From contig CAJJTG010000008.1 in the NCBI GenBank assembly GCA_905194675.1, positions 1 to 62,818 on the forward strand: 62,818 nucleotides of DNA. Reading direction: 5' to 3'. Source of the stretch: an uncultured Collinsella sp. GTDB taxonomy: Bacteria; Actinomycetota; Coriobacteriia; Coriobacteriales; Coriobacteriaceae. Each line of letters starts with the position of its first letter. The stretch's first letter is position 1. Positions 1 to 9,833 of the stretch are shown piece after piece. A program made the translations under genes and the position numbers. The notes below the pieces were generated by a model. It did no database searches and had not been told where the DNA came from. It saw nothing but the letters and a program-made list of their open reading frames with translations.

Positions 1-266
1 AGCTGGTTTTCGCGCAAGAGTTCCTGGTTGCCCTCGGCGACAAAGCAGCCCTTGCCCTGCACGGTGCAAATAAACCCGAGTTGCTCTAGGTCGGCGTAGG
101 CGCGCTTGGTGGTGATGACACTCACGCCAAGATCGCTCGCGAGTGCACGGATGCTGGGGAGTTTGGCTCCCGCAGCGAGTGTGCCCGAAAGGATCTGAGC
201 TTTGACCTGCGAGGCTATTTGCTCGTAGATGGGCTTGTCGCTCGAATTGGATAGGATGATGTCCAC
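1..266 (-). CDS. GntR family regulator, YtrA-like (truncated by window edge)
   Basis: This is the N-terminal 88 residues of a GntR-type winged helix-turn-helix regulator; the rest lies beyond the window. The protein opens VDIILSNSSDKPIYEQIASQ and continues through the typical helix-turn-helix stretch with LPSIRALASDLGVSVITTKR. The short N-terminus before the HTH, with PIYEQI, is usual for the YtrA subfamily, whose members normally repress adjacent ABC exporter genes. The start is a GTG at 266, preceded by AAGGAG, which explains why an ATG search misses it. It is probably autoregulated through the inverted repeat just upstream (294-327). The effector and targets cannot be seen here. Confidence 0.85.
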   Translation of the reverse strand, partial: MDIILSNSSDKPIYEQIASQVKAQILSGTLAAGAKLPSIRALASDLGVSVITTKRAYADLEQLGFICTVQGKGCFVAEGNQELLRENQ

Positions 267-293
267 AGCGGCTCCTTAGCTGTTGGGCTACAC

Positions 294-327
294 GTGTATA
301 TAACCGGTAATCACAGTATATATACAC
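294..327. promoter_or_regulatory. Inverted repeat upstream of the GntR gene
   Basis: GTGTATATA at 294-302 is matched perfectly by TATATACAC at 319-327, with a 16-base spacer. It lies 28 bases upstream of the regulator start, where an autoregulatory YtrA-type operator would be expected. The binding protein is inferred. Confidence 0.55.
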
Positions 328-428
328 TATGTACAGTTACGCAAGAGACAAATTCGGATTGGGCCGGCTACCCAGGCCCCAACTGATGAATTTGTCCTGA
401 TAGGTGCCCTATGGCGGGATTTCGCGGC

Positions 429-434
429 TACAAT
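429..434 (+). promoter_or_regulatory. Possible -10 element of prfC
   Basis: TACAAT lies 48 bases before the preferred prfC start. The same hexamer precedes several other genes in the window (minus strand near 11640, and 33608, 62729). No convincing -35 box is seen, so the call is tentative. Confidence 0.3.
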
Positions 435-481
435 GGTGCGGTTACAACGACGTAATGCACTCAATGCAAGAAAGGATCCGC

Positions 482-2095
<1,614 letters not shown>

Positions 2096-2100
2096 CGCAC

Positions 2101-2136
2101 CGGCGCGGTGGCCTTGCGGGGCTGCCGCGCCGTTTG
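2101..2136 (+). terminator. Terminator of prfC
   Basis: CGGCGCGG at 2101-2108 pairs with CCGCGCCG at 2125-2132, followed by TTTGCTTG. It sits six bases after the prfC stop codon. Confidence 0.65.
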
Positions 2137-2251
2137 CTTGCCTGATGCCGTGTGAGCGGCTATCATACCCACCGTCGTCTCAAGACCGGGGCGTCCGAGC
2201 AGTTCGGGTCCGATATCCTGCTCGTTAAACCTAAAACCAAAGGAGTACATA

Positions 2252-2974
2252 ATGATCAAGAAGGTCATGGAGGACTACAAGGTCCTGTTGCGGAGCATTC
2301 CCGCGGCAACGGTTTCGCTGTTTTTCGTGAGCGTTATCATGATGAACCTGCTGGCCAACAAAGAGCTTATCAGCCTGCCGTATCTGGCACTCGATTGCGG
2401 CTTTGTGGTGAGCTGGGTTTCGTTTTTGTGCCAGGACATGATCTGCAAGCGCTTTGGCGCCAAGGCATCCATCAAAATCTCTATCCTCGCGCTGCTGGTC
2501 AACCTGGCCGTGAGCCTGTGCTTTTGGGCATGCTCGCTCACGCCCGGCATGTGGGGTGCCTACTACGACACGGGTATGATCGAGGTCAACGCCGCCCTTA
2601 ACGCCACCATCGGCGGCACCTGGTACGTGGTGCTGGGCTCTTCGCTGGCAATGCTCGTTTCTGCCGTGGTTAACTCCACGCTCAACCAGTCGCTCGGCCG
2701 CATGCTCAAAAAGAATAACTTTGCGAGCTTTGCCTTCCGCTCTTATGTGTCCACGGGTGTTGGCCAGTTTATCGACAACTTGGTCTTTGCCATTGTGGTG
2801 AGCCACACGTTCTTTGGTTGGACTTGGGTGCAGGTCATTATGTGCTCGCTGACGGGCGCCGTCGCCGAGCTGCTGTGCGAGGTCTTCCTGAGCCCCGTGG
2901 GCTACAAGGTTGTGCGTGGCTGGGAGCGCGAGAACGTGGGCGCCGAGTACCTCGAGCGCCACGCAACCGCCTAA
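2252..2974 (+). CDS. VUT family transporter (YhhQ-like)
   Basis: This 240-residue integral membrane protein has about six hydrophobic segments and the family-typical region around CGFVVSWVSFLCQDMICKRFG. Members of this family (PF02592) include YhhQ, which imports queuosine precursors. The start at 2252 has AAAGGAG upstream with normal spacing. It is followed after nine bases by an SDR gene, so the two probably form an operon. Substrate is not deducible from sequence alone; no queuosine synthesis gene is nearby, and I could not build a preQ1 riboswitch from the 5' leader. Confidence 0.8.
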   Translation: MIKKVMEDYKVLLRSIPAATVSLFFVSVIMMNLLANKELISLPYLALDCGFVVSWVSFLCQDMICKRFGAKASIKISILALLVNLAVSLCFWACSLTPGMWGAYYDTGMIEVNAALNATIGGTWYVVLGSSLAMLVSAVVNSTLNQSLGRMLKKNNFASFAFRSYVSTGVGQFIDNLVFAIVVSHTFFGWTWVQVIMCSLTGAVAELLCEVFLSPVGYKVVRGWERENVGAEYLERHATA

Positions 2975-2983
2975 GGAGCAAGT

Positions 2984-3664
2984 ATGCGGGTTTTGATCAC
3001 GGGCGCTTCGGGCGGTATCGGAGCCGCGTGCGTGCAGCGCTTTTTGGACGAGGGTCACGAGGTCGTGGGCTTTGATCTGCTGCTGGCGGCGATCGAACAC
3101 GAGCGCTACCGCCATCTGATCGTTGATGTCCGCGAGCCGGACTCGTTTCCGGGCAACCTTGAGCCTCAGGTAATCGTGAACGTTGCCGGTACGCAGGATT
3201 CGGCCGATGACATCGCCGCCAACCTGCGTGGCACCATCAACGTGACCGAGCGCTACGCCTTTGTGGGGGAGGGGCTTGCCGCCAAGCCGACGCCGGCTAT
3301 CAAATCCGTGGTCAATGTGGGGTCGGCGAGCGGACATACGGGATCGGAGTTTCCCGCCTATGCCGCCAGCAAGGGCGGCGTTATCGCCTACACCAAGAAC
3401 CTTGCAAACCGCCTAGCACCGCAGGCCATCGCCAACAGTGTGGACCCGGGCGGCGTTATCACGCCGCTCAACCGTTGCGTGATGGAAGACGAGCGCCTGT
3501 GGAACCAGATTATGGAGCTCACGCCGCTTAAACGCTGGGCCACCGCCCAAGAGATCGCCGAGTGGATCTACTTTGCGGGCGTGACCAACCGGTTTATGAC
3601 CGGGCAGAGCCTGCTGATCGATGGCGGCGAGGCCGGCCGCACACAATTTATTTGGCCCGAATAG
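2984..3664 (+). CDS. SDR family NAD(P)-dependent oxidoreductase
   Basis: This is a 226-residue classical short-chain dehydrogenase. It has the dinucleotide-binding motif TGASGGIG at residues 6-13, an Asp at the end of the second strand (VGFD) that favours NAD over NADP, a catalytic Ser in VNVGSASG, and YAASK as the YxxxK pair. The PGGV and C-terminal INGGxA-like LLIDGGEAG segments are also typical. Gut Collinsella use related SDRs as hydroxysteroid dehydrogenases, but nothing here identifies the substrate. RBS AAGGAG precedes the ATG. It ends just before a bidirectional terminator shared with convergent ung. Confidence 0.85.
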   Translation: MRVLITGASGGIGAACVQRFLDEGHEVVGFDLLLAAIEHERYRHLIVDVREPDSFPGNLEPQVIVNVAGTQDSADDIAANLRGTINVTERYAFVGEGLAAKPTPAIKSVVNVGSASGHTGSEFPAYAASKGGVIAYTKNLANRLAPQAIANSVDPGGVITPLNRCVMEDERLWNQIMELTPLKRWATAQEIAEWIYFAGVTNRFMTGQSLLIDGGEAGRTQFIWPE

Positions 3665-3667
3665 GAA

Positions 3668-3701
3668 ACGCGCCCGATGGAAATCCGTCGGGCGCGTTTT
3701 T
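3668..3701. terminator. Bidirectional terminator between the SDR gene and ung
   Basis: A 13-bp stem (ACGCGCCCGATGG with CCGTCGGGCGCGT, one wobble pair) is followed by TTTTT on the plus strand. It lies between two convergent genes. Confidence 0.85.
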
Positions 3702-3714
3702 GATGTATTGATTT

Positions 3715-4440
3715 TTAGCCGAGGCAAGTCCAGTTGACGGGGGTCGAGCCGTGCTGTTCGAGTAGCCGATTGGCTGCCGAGAAGGGGCGCGACCCTATAA
3801 AGGCGGGGAGTTCTGCCGTGGCGCGGTTGGCCGAAAGCGGCGAGGGGTGCGTAGAAGCTAGGCAGAACTTGCCGGTTGCCTTGCCCGCGCCGATCGCGTC
3901 GAGCTTGCCCTCAACCATTTGCTGGGCAAAGCGGCCCCATGCCAAAAAGACGACCGGCTGGGGCAGCTGGCAGCAGCGCTCGATAACGTAGTCGGTAAGC
4001 GTGCTCCAGCCCAGCTTGGCATGCGAGTTCGCGGCATGCTCGCGCACGGTGAGCGTTGTGTTGAGGAGCAGGACGCCCTGTTGAGCCCAGGGGGTGAGGT
4101 CTCCCGTGGCGGGAATGGGGCAGTCCAGATCGGCTTTGAGCTCCTTATAGATGTTACGCAGGCTCGGCGGCAACTTGGTTTGCGTCGCGGGGACCGAAAA
4201 CGACAGCCCCATGGCCTGGTTGGGCCCGTGATAGGGGTCTTGACCCAAGATGACGACCTTGACCTGGTCGGCCGGCGTGTAGGCGAGGGCATTGAGGATG
4301 TCGTCTTGTGCCGGGTAGATGGTCTGCTCGGCACGCAAAAGGGCGATGCGCTCGAGCAGCTGGTTCGTCGTGTCACGTACCGGCTGCGGCGCATCGCCCA
4401 ACCAAGTTGCTATGTTGCGGTCGCGGGTTGCGGTGTCCAT
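3715..4440 (-). CDS. ung: Uracil-DNA glycosylase
   Basis: UNG excises uracil from DNA and starts base excision repair. The 241-residue protein carries the catalytic water-activating motif GQDPYHGPNQAMGLSFSV, the FLAWGRFAQ region, and STHPSPLSANR, the minor-groove loop (HPSPLS). Length matches family 1 enzymes (about 220-240). The ATG at 4440 follows AAAGGAG. The gene is monocistronic and convergent with the SDR gene. Confidence 0.97.
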   Translation of the reverse strand: MDTATRDRNIATWLGDAPQPVRDTTNQLLERIALLRAEQTIYPAQDDILNALAYTPADQVKVVILGQDPYHGPNQAMGLSFSVPATQTKLPPSLRNIYKELKADLDCPIPATGDLTPWAQQGVLLLNTTLTVREHAANSHAKLGWSTLTDYVIERCCQLPQPVVFLAWGRFAQQMVEGKLDAIGAGKATGKFCLASTHPSPLSANRATAELPAFIGSRPFSAANRLLEQHGSTPVNWTCLG

Positions 4441-4528
4441 GGGGCTCCTTTATGGCAGATGCTCTGTTGGTATCTATTGTAAAGGCGCACCGGTTGCCTT
4501 TATGCCACGGCTGTATGAAGAGCGGAGT

Positions 4529-5431
4529 CTACGAGACGTGCTCGGGCGCTCCTGCCATATGAGCGTGTCCATGTGCGCGAAGGCGCGGAAGCTCGACGGT
4601 TGCCACCATGACGCCGGTGAGGATGAGGGCGGCGCCAAAGAAGGCGATGGAGCTCAGGACCTCGCCGACCAGGAAAAACGAGAAGACGGCGGAGCAGACC
4701 GGCTCGAGCGAGAAGGCGAAGCCAGTGGTTTCGGCAGGTACGTGGGGCTGCACGAGCGTCTGGGTGATAAAGCCGTAGGCAGAGCAGACGAGTGCGAGCG
4801 CAACGATAACGACGATCTCGCTCGGCGTGCTGGGAAGCGTGAAGCCGCCAAAGGTAAATGCGGCGATACCCGAGAACAAGCCGCCGAAGCCCAGCTGCCA
4901 AACGCCCAGAGCCAGTGGATCGACTTCTTCGACAAAGCGCTTGGCGATGATAATGTGGCCGGCATAGATAAAGGCCGAGAGCAGCATGATGATCGCGCCG
5001 GGATTCAGGCTGGTAAAGTCGGCGCCCGAGAGCAGCAACATGCCGCAGGTGACGATGGCTGTGCCGATGAGCACCTTGCGCTCGGGGGCGCGACGCAGCA
5101 GGGCCGCGTTGGCAAACGGCACGATCACGACCGTCAGGCTCTGCAAAAAGCCGGCGGTGGAGGCGGAGGTGAGGCTGGAGCCCAGGCACATGCAGGTGAT
5201 CTCGGTTGCCATGATGGCGCCGATGATGGCGGCGCGGACCATCAGGTCACGGTTGATGCGCACCGCGTGCTTGTGGAAGAGCAGCAGGCAGGCCGCAAAG
5301 GCGATGATGCAGCGCAGCGCGACGATGCTCGTGGCGTTCATGCTGTCCATGCCGATCTTCATGAGGGGGTACGAAAAGCCCCATGCGACGGGAACGGAAA
5401 ATGAGAGCGCGATTGCTTTTTTGCGATCCAT
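4529..5431 (-). CDS. EamA (DMT) family transporter
   Basis: This 300-residue membrane protein has about ten hydrophobic helices arranged as two EamA repeats. It starts MDRKKAIALSFSVPVAWGFSYPL and has the second repeat from about residue 155. Such carriers usually export amino acids or metabolites. It is transcribed away from a LysR gene at 5590, which probably controls it. A histidine-rich tail (RAHGHAHMAGAPEH) follows the last helix. A second EamA/LysR divergent pair is found at 45428-47315. Start ATG 5431 has AAAAGGAG upstream. Confidence 0.85.
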   Translation of the reverse strand: MDRKKAIALSFSVPVAWGFSYPLMKIGMDSMNATSIVALRCIIAFAACLLLFHKHAVRINRDLMVRAAIIGAIMATEITCMCLGSSLTSASTAGFLQSLTVVIVPFANAALLRRAPERKVLIGTAIVTCGMLLLSGADFTSLNPGAIIMLLSAFIYAGHIIIAKRFVEEVDPLALGVWQLGFGGLFSGIAAFTFGGFTLPSTPSEIVVIVALALVCSAYGFITQTLVQPHVPAETTGFAFSLEPVCSAVFSFFLVGEVLSSIAFFGAALILTGVMVATVELPRLRAHGHAHMAGAPEHVS

Positions 5432-5511
5432 GGGACTCCTTTTGTTACAGAACGGTTTCGCAAAAAGGATTCTGCTCCCAGATATGGATGTAGTAAAGAG
5501 AATGTATCTTC

Positions 5512-5530
5512 AGTATGATTAAGAAATACT
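5512..5530. promoter_or_regulatory. Possible LysR operator between EamA and LysR genes
   Basis: AGTAT at 5512-5516 and ATACT at 5526-5530 form a short inverted repeat with a nine-base spacer in an AT-rich stretch of the divergent intergenic region. This fits a LysR-type site; binding is inferred. Confidence 0.35.
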
Positions 5531-5589
5531 AATGTTGGAAGAAAAAACCCTGGCAAAACGTTTTACGGCTACATCGAAGTGGAGGCACG

Positions 5590-6456
5590 ATGGCATCGCG
5601 GTATCAGATTGTATGTATGGTGGTCGATTGCGGCAGCCTGAAACGTGCCGCCGACGCGCTGGGCTATACGCAAAGCGCGGTGAGCCAGGCCGTCAAGGCG
5701 CTCGAGCGCGAGCTGGGCACCACGATTATCGAGCGCGGCAAGCAGGGCGTCTCGCTTACGCGCGACGGCAAACAGTATCTGCCGTATCTGCGCCAGATCG
5801 TAACGGCCGAGGCCGAGCTCGAGGGCAAGCGTCAGGAGTTGCTGGGGCTTTCATCGACCGACATTCGCATTGCGACGTTTACCAACGTGAGCCGTACCGT
5901 GCTGCCGCGCGTGATCCGCGACTTTGGGGCCCTGCATCCGGGCGTGCGCTTTACCCTCAAGCAGGGCGATTACACGCGCAACGCCCAATGGGTGCACGAT
6001 GGCGTGGTTGACTTTTGCTTTACGGCGCGTGGATTTACCACAGGGCTCGAGAAGCGCGTGGCCTATCATGACGAGCTGGTGGCGCTGTTGCCAGCCGCCC
6101 ATCCGCTGGCGGCAAAGGAAAAGGTGACGCTCGCCGACCTCGCGTCCGAACCGTTTGTGCTGCTGGATGAGGGCGAGCAGAGCCTGGTGCTCGATGCATT
6201 CGCGGCGCACGGGCTGTCCCCGCACGTGACAAGTGAGGTTACCGACGACTACACCATTATGGCGATGGTGGAGGAGGGCCTCGGCGTGAGCATGCTCTAC
6301 CGGCGTACGGTCGAGGGCATGCAGGCTGATATTTGCGTGCGTCCCATCGTGCACGCTCCCTCACGCGACGTCGTGGCAGCCTGGCGCAGCTGGGATACCA
6401 TGCCGATCGCCACGAGGCGCTTTATCGACTACATGAGCTCACATATCGTGAGCTAG
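5590..6456 (+). CDS. LysR family transcriptional regulator
   Basis: This 288-residue protein has an N-terminal LysR helix-turn-helix (residues about 3-60, with GSLKRAADALGYTQSAVSQ) and a substrate-binding domain from about residue 88 (DIRIATF). It is divergent from the EamA transporter at 4529-5431 and probably regulates it in response to a small molecule. It resembles the LysR protein at 46458, sharing DDYTIMAMVEEGLGVS near the C-terminus, and that gene also faces an EamA gene. RBS is GGAGG before the ATG. Confidence 0.9.
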   Translation: MASRYQIVCMVVDCGSLKRAADALGYTQSAVSQAVKALERELGTTIIERGKQGVSLTRDGKQYLPYLRQIVTAEAELEGKRQELLGLSSTDIRIATFTNVSRTVLPRVIRDFGALHPGVRFTLKQGDYTRNAQWVHDGVVDFCFTARGFTTGLEKRVAYHDELVALLPAAHPLAAKEKVTLADLASEPFVLLDEGEQSLVLDAFAAHGLSPHVTSEVTDDYTIMAMVEEGLGVSMLYRRTVEGMQADICVRPIVHAPSRDVVAAWRSWDTMPIATRRFIDYMSSHIVS

Positions 6457-6485
6457 TTGCCGATGCGCCACCTTGTTGGATGTGT

Positions 6486-7868
6486 CTAGCGCGCCCCAGT
6501 CTTGGCTTGCGCCAGACGATAGGTGCGTGCCGGATGGCAGAGCAATACCGCCACGACCATAAAGAACGCTGTGGTGCCCAGGCTGATGGGGTAGACCATC
6601 ATGATGTTCGCAAAGGTGCGGAAGTGCGGGAACACGCAGAACACCCAATAGAAGCGGATGCCGCAGACGCAAATCATGGTGATGAGGGCGGGCATGAGCG
6701 AGATGCCAAAGCCGCGCAGATAACCGGACATGTTTTCGTAGAACATGCTAAAGGCGTACGCCGGGAAGATCGAGCACACGCGGATATAGCCGATCGAGAC
6801 GATGTTGGGATCGCTGTTAAAGAGCGCCAGGATCTCGCGCCCCAGACCGACGATGATGACGATGGTGGTGAGCGCGACGATGCCGCCTTCGACCAGGCAG
6901 ACCTTGAGCGTCTTGGTGCAGCGGTCGATCTGGCGAGCGCCGTGGTTTTGCCCCACAAAGGTGGTGCAAGCCTGGCTAAAGCTGTTGAGCAGGTTGTAGC
7001 ACACATACTCCAGGCTCATGGCGGCGCTGGATGCCGCCATGACCTCGGTACCCAGGCTGTTGATGGCGGACTGGATGATGATGTTGGCGACGGCAAAGAC
7101 GGCGCTTTGGATGCCGGCGGGCAGGCCGATCTTGACGATGCGCTTGAGGGCGACAGGATCGATTGCCAGGTCGCGCGGGGTGACGCGGACGACGGAATCG
7201 GTCTTGAGCAGACGGATAAAGAGTGTGGCGGCGCTGACGGTGTAGGCGATGGCGGTGGCGATGGCGACGCCCGCGACGCCCCAGTGGAGCACGGGGACAA
7301 AGATGAGGTCCAGGCCAATGTTGAGGACGGTGGACACGGCAAGCGCCTGTAGCGGCATACGGGTGATGCCGACGGAACGGAAGATCGCGGCCTCAAAGTT
7401 GTAGAGCAAGATCGAAGGCATGCTGAGCAAAAAGACGCGCAGGTAGAGCGAGGCGAGCGGCATGGTTTCGGCGGGGACGTTGAGCGCGGCGAGCATGGGT
7501 TCGGCAAAGATCTCGCCCAGCGCGATGACGACAAAGCCCACGAGTGCCATAAGAATCGAGGTATGGACGGCGCGTTTGACTATGTTCTGATCGTTGCGGC
7601 CGATAGCGTTGGCGATGACCACGTTGGAGCCAAGCGACAGGCCAATAAACAGGTTGAGCATAAGACTGGTAAGCGGAACGTTGGAGCCGACCGCCGCCAT
7701 GGCGAGGGTTCCCTGGTCGCCCGAGAAGTTGCCGATGATGACCGTGGCGATGAGGTTCGACAGCTGCTCCAAGATGCTCGTGGCGGCCACGGGGAAGGCG
7801 AACAGGGGAATATTGCGCCATAGCGAGCCGGTGGTCATGTCAATGTGCTTAGATGCGGTGTCTGCCAT
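6486..7868 (-). CDS. MATE family efflux transporter
   Basis: This 460-residue protein has about twelve transmembrane helices in two similar halves and begins MADTASKHIDMTTGSLWRNI, a usual MATE opening. These pumps expel drugs or metabolites in exchange for Na+ or H+. It is convergent with the LysR gene at 5590, ending 29 bases from it. Substrate cannot be predicted. The N-terminal extension before the first helix is short and hydrophilic. Confidence 0.9.
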   Translation of the reverse strand: MADTASKHIDMTTGSLWRNIPLFAFPVAATSILEQLSNLIATVIIGNFSGDQGTLAMAAVGSNVPLTSLMLNLFIGLSLGSNVVIANAIGRNDQNIVKRAVHTSILMALVGFVVIALGEIFAEPMLAALNVPAETMPLASLYLRVFLLSMPSILLYNFEAAIFRSVGITRMPLQALAVSTVLNIGLDLIFVPVLHWGVAGVAIATAIAYTVSAATLFIRLLKTDSVVRVTPRDLAIDPVALKRIVKIGLPAGIQSAVFAVANIIIQSAINSLGTEVMAASSAAMSLEYVCYNLLNSFSQACTTFVGQNHGARQIDRCTKTLKVCLVEGGIVALTTIVIIVGLGREILALFNSDPNIVSIGYIRVCSIFPAYAFSMFYENMSGYLRGFGISLMPALITMICVCGIRFYWVFCVFPHFRTFANIMMVYPISLGTTAFFMVVAVLLCHPARTYRLAQAKTGAR

Positions 7869-7937
7869 ACGCTCTCAATCTCTAATATGCTCTTTCGTGC
7901 TTATTTGCGCAGACGATGATACTCCTAATGCAGCCAA

Positions 7938-7980
7938 CCGGCACTTAGGGACGTTCCTTTTCTGCCGGCAGCTGGGGACA
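7938..7980. repeat. GGGAC-type intergenic repeat, two tandem cores
   Basis: CCGGCA at 7938-7943 pairs with TGCCGG at 7963-7968 around a loop containing TTAGGGACGTTCC. A second core, GGGGACACTCCTTGTC, follows at 7974. Both cores resemble those of the palindromes at 13704, 17432, 18687 and 58688. Confidence 0.5.
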
Positions 7981-8059
7981 CTCCTTGTCTCTTCTATGAC
8001 TAGGTGGGGAAGGCGTGCGACAATGGTGGGCGTTGTGTTGTTCGCGCTAAGGAGTTGCC

Positions 8060-8872
8060 ATGTTGTTGTGTCCCGTTTGCCATGAACCGTTGGTGGACGA
8101 CGAGCGCGGTGCTGCATGCGCGGGCGGACATCGGTTTGACCGTGCGCGCGAGGGCTATCTGTATCTGCTGCGCTCGTCCAAGAGCGGCGACTCCATGGGC
8201 GATCCCAAGTCGCAGGCGCGCAGCCGTCGTGACTTTCTGAACCGCGGTTACTATGCGCCGTTGCGCGATGCGATGGTCGAGCTGGTGCGCGCGCGGGCGG
8301 CAGAGCACGGGGTGTCTACGGACAAGCAGCTGACCTTGCTCGATATTTGCTGTGGCGAGGGCTATTACACCAGCGCTATGGGCGCGGTGCCGGGTGCGGA
8401 TGTTTACGGGTTCGATTTGGGCAAAGAGATGGTGCGCCTGGCTGCCAAGCGCGGCGATGCGACCTACTTCGTGGCCAACATGAAGGACATCCCCGTGGCT
8501 GATGGCGCTTTCGATATGGTGACCGAGCTTTTTGCCCCCTTTAACGAGCGCGAGTTTGCCCGCGTGCTGGCACCCGAGGGCTCGCTCTACACCGTGGTGC
8601 CGGGTGCGCGGCATCTGTTTGGGCTCAAGGAGGTGCTCTACGACACGCCGTATCTCAACGACGAGAAGTTGCCGCAGACAACCGAGCTCGAGTTGGTTGG
8701 CACGAAACGGGTGTCTGCGAACATTACGCTCCAGACGCAGGCCGATATCGAGGCGGTGTTTCAGATGACGCCGTACTACTACCGCACGCGCCCTGCCGAC
8801 AAAGAGCGCCTGGCAAACCTGGACACCCTTCAGACCGATATCGACTTCATCATCGCCGAGTACCGCCACTAA
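8060..8872 (+). CDS. rlmA: 23S rRNA (guanine-N1)-methyltransferase, RlmA family
   Basis: The 270-residue protein starts with a small zinc-binding module (LLCPVCHEPL, then C-x4-H in CAGGHRF) and the typical EGYLYLL segment, followed by a Rossmann SAM-binding domain with LDICCGEGYYTSAM. This order is specific to RlmA(I)/RlmA(II) (RrmA/TlrB), which methylates G745 or G748 in helix 35 of 23S rRNA. The RlmA(II) form gives tylosin resistance in some actinobacteria; I cannot say which G is modified. RBS AAGGAG precedes ATG 8060. Confidence 0.9.
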   Translation: MLLCPVCHEPLVDDERGAACAGGHRFDRAREGYLYLLRSSKSGDSMGDPKSQARSRRDFLNRGYYAPLRDAMVELVRARAAEHGVSTDKQLTLLDICCGEGYYTSAMGAVPGADVYGFDLGKEMVRLAAKRGDATYFVANMKDIPVADGAFDMVTELFAPFNEREFARVLAPEGSLYTVVPGARHLFGLKEVLYDTPYLNDEKLPQTTELELVGTKRVSANITLQTQADIEAVFQMTPYYYRTRPADKERLANLDTLQTDIDFIIAEYRH

Positions 8873-8920
8873 CCTACCAAAAAGGGACAGGTTTATTTTG
8901 GCAGGTTTTATCTGGGCAAA
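8873..8920. repeat. GGGACAGG palindromic repeat, copy 1
   Basis: CCTACCAAAA (8873-8882) and TTTTGGCAGG (8896-8905) flank AGGGACAGGTTTA; TTTTATCTGGGCAAA follows. The block recurs at 58623-58670 with a few differences in the arms. It directly follows the rlmA stop codon, and the trailing TTTT may make it a terminator. Confidence 0.75.
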
Positions 8921-8923
8921 TGC

Positions 8924-8961
8924 AAAGGGCCGACCGCGGAGATGTGCGATCGGCCCTTTTT
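8924..8961 (+). terminator. Terminator downstream of rlmA
   Basis: AAAGGGCCGA pairs with TCGGCCCTTT and is followed by a T run at 8957-8961. It may also serve the convergent gene at 8998. Confidence 0.75.
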
Positions 8962-8997
8962 AGTTGCTTGGCTGCAGAGGCTATGAGAAGCGAGCGC

Positions 8998-9399
8998 TTA
9001 CAGGCGGTCCTTGTTCTCGGCCTTGACGGCGTGGGCCTGCTGAACAAAGAACAGGTCGTACACCACGATGACAAAGGCGCCAAAGTTGATGGCGTCGCCG
9101 CCAAACGCGGGAAGCGTGAGCACCGCCTGGGCAAGCGTGGCGACTGCAGCAACGATACCGAGCTTAAACGCGCCGTCAACCTGCGAAGGCTTGTTGGCAC
9201 CCTTGATGCCCGCAACGCCCGCGGCAAGATCGATGAGGCCCTTGGCGATAATCACAGCCGCCGCGAGCATGGCGTTCGATCCGTAGGTGGACTCGAACTT
9301 GCCGGTCGCGATGCCGGCGATTCCAATGACGAGACTGGTGATGCCCAGAACAAAATAAATCAGGGCAAGGATTTTGAGAGTCTTGCGAGTGAAGCTCAT
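8998..9399 (-). CDS. Small four-helix membrane protein, unknown function
   Basis: I do not recognise a family. The 133-residue protein starts MSFTRKTLKILALIYFVLGI and has four hydrophobic segments (about residues 8-30, 42-65, 75-95 and 98-118) with a charged C-terminus (KAENKDRL). A GxxG-rich pattern in helix 1 suggests tight packing. The start at 9399 is chosen because AAAGGA lies just upstream; a further-upstream ATG gives an unlikely N-terminus. It stands alone between convergent rlmA and a small plus-strand ORF. Confidence 0.7.
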   Translation of the reverse strand: MSFTRKTLKILALIYFVLGITSLVIGIAGIATGKFESTYGSNAMLAAAVIIAKGLIDLAAGVAGIKGANKPSQVDGAFKLGIVAAVATLAQAVLTLPAFGGDAINFGAFVIVVYDLFFVQQAHAVKAENKDRL

Positions 9400-9626
9400 G
9401 GCTGGTCCTTTCGATACGAGTACGCCAACCTGGCGCACCCTATGTACTGCACATATGGTGAAGCACATTGTAGTTCAACGCGGCGATGCATGCGCCTGAA
9501 AGCGTCTCTTGCCTGCACGGTCCAACCTTTCAAAAAGGAAAGCTGGACGTAAGTCAAATCGATGGCAGCCCATGTGCGGCGCTGCAATGATGAGGGCGTA
9601 ACAAGGAGTTGGTCTAAGGAGGAGCC

Positions 9627-9770
9627 ATGATGTACGGAACAGGGCAAGCGCGCGAGCCGCGGTCGTTAGGAAAGCGCATGGGCGATTCTGTGATCGCTGC
9701 CGTGTGCACGGGATTGATGGCGGTGCTTTGCATTGGGATGCTGTGGGCCATGTCGCATGTGGGACAATAG
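9627..9770 (+). CDS. Small single-span membrane protein (47 aa)
   Basis: A 47-residue reading frame begins MMYGTGQAREPRSLGKRMGD and continues into one hydrophobic helix (VIAAVCTGLMAVLCIGMLWA) ending SHVGQ. An excellent ribosome site (TAAGGAGGAGCC) precedes the ATG, which is the main support. The basic N-terminus predicts an N-in orientation. It is followed by the RsmJ-like gene 64 bases later. Function unknown. Confidence 0.55.
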   Translation: MMYGTGQAREPRSLGKRMGDSVIAAVCTGLMAVLCIGMLWAMSHVGQ

Positions 9771-9833
9771 TGGACGGTTGGGCGCCGACATCAACGGCGC
9801 TCACGTATCCGCTTTGCTTGCTAAGGAGTGTCC

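Noticed and set aside
2137..2251. Possible preQ1 riboswitch before the VUT gene
   Set aside because: The leader ends CCTAAAACCAAAGGAG, which recalls preQ1-II leaders, but no pseudoknot or conserved aptamer could be built by eye.
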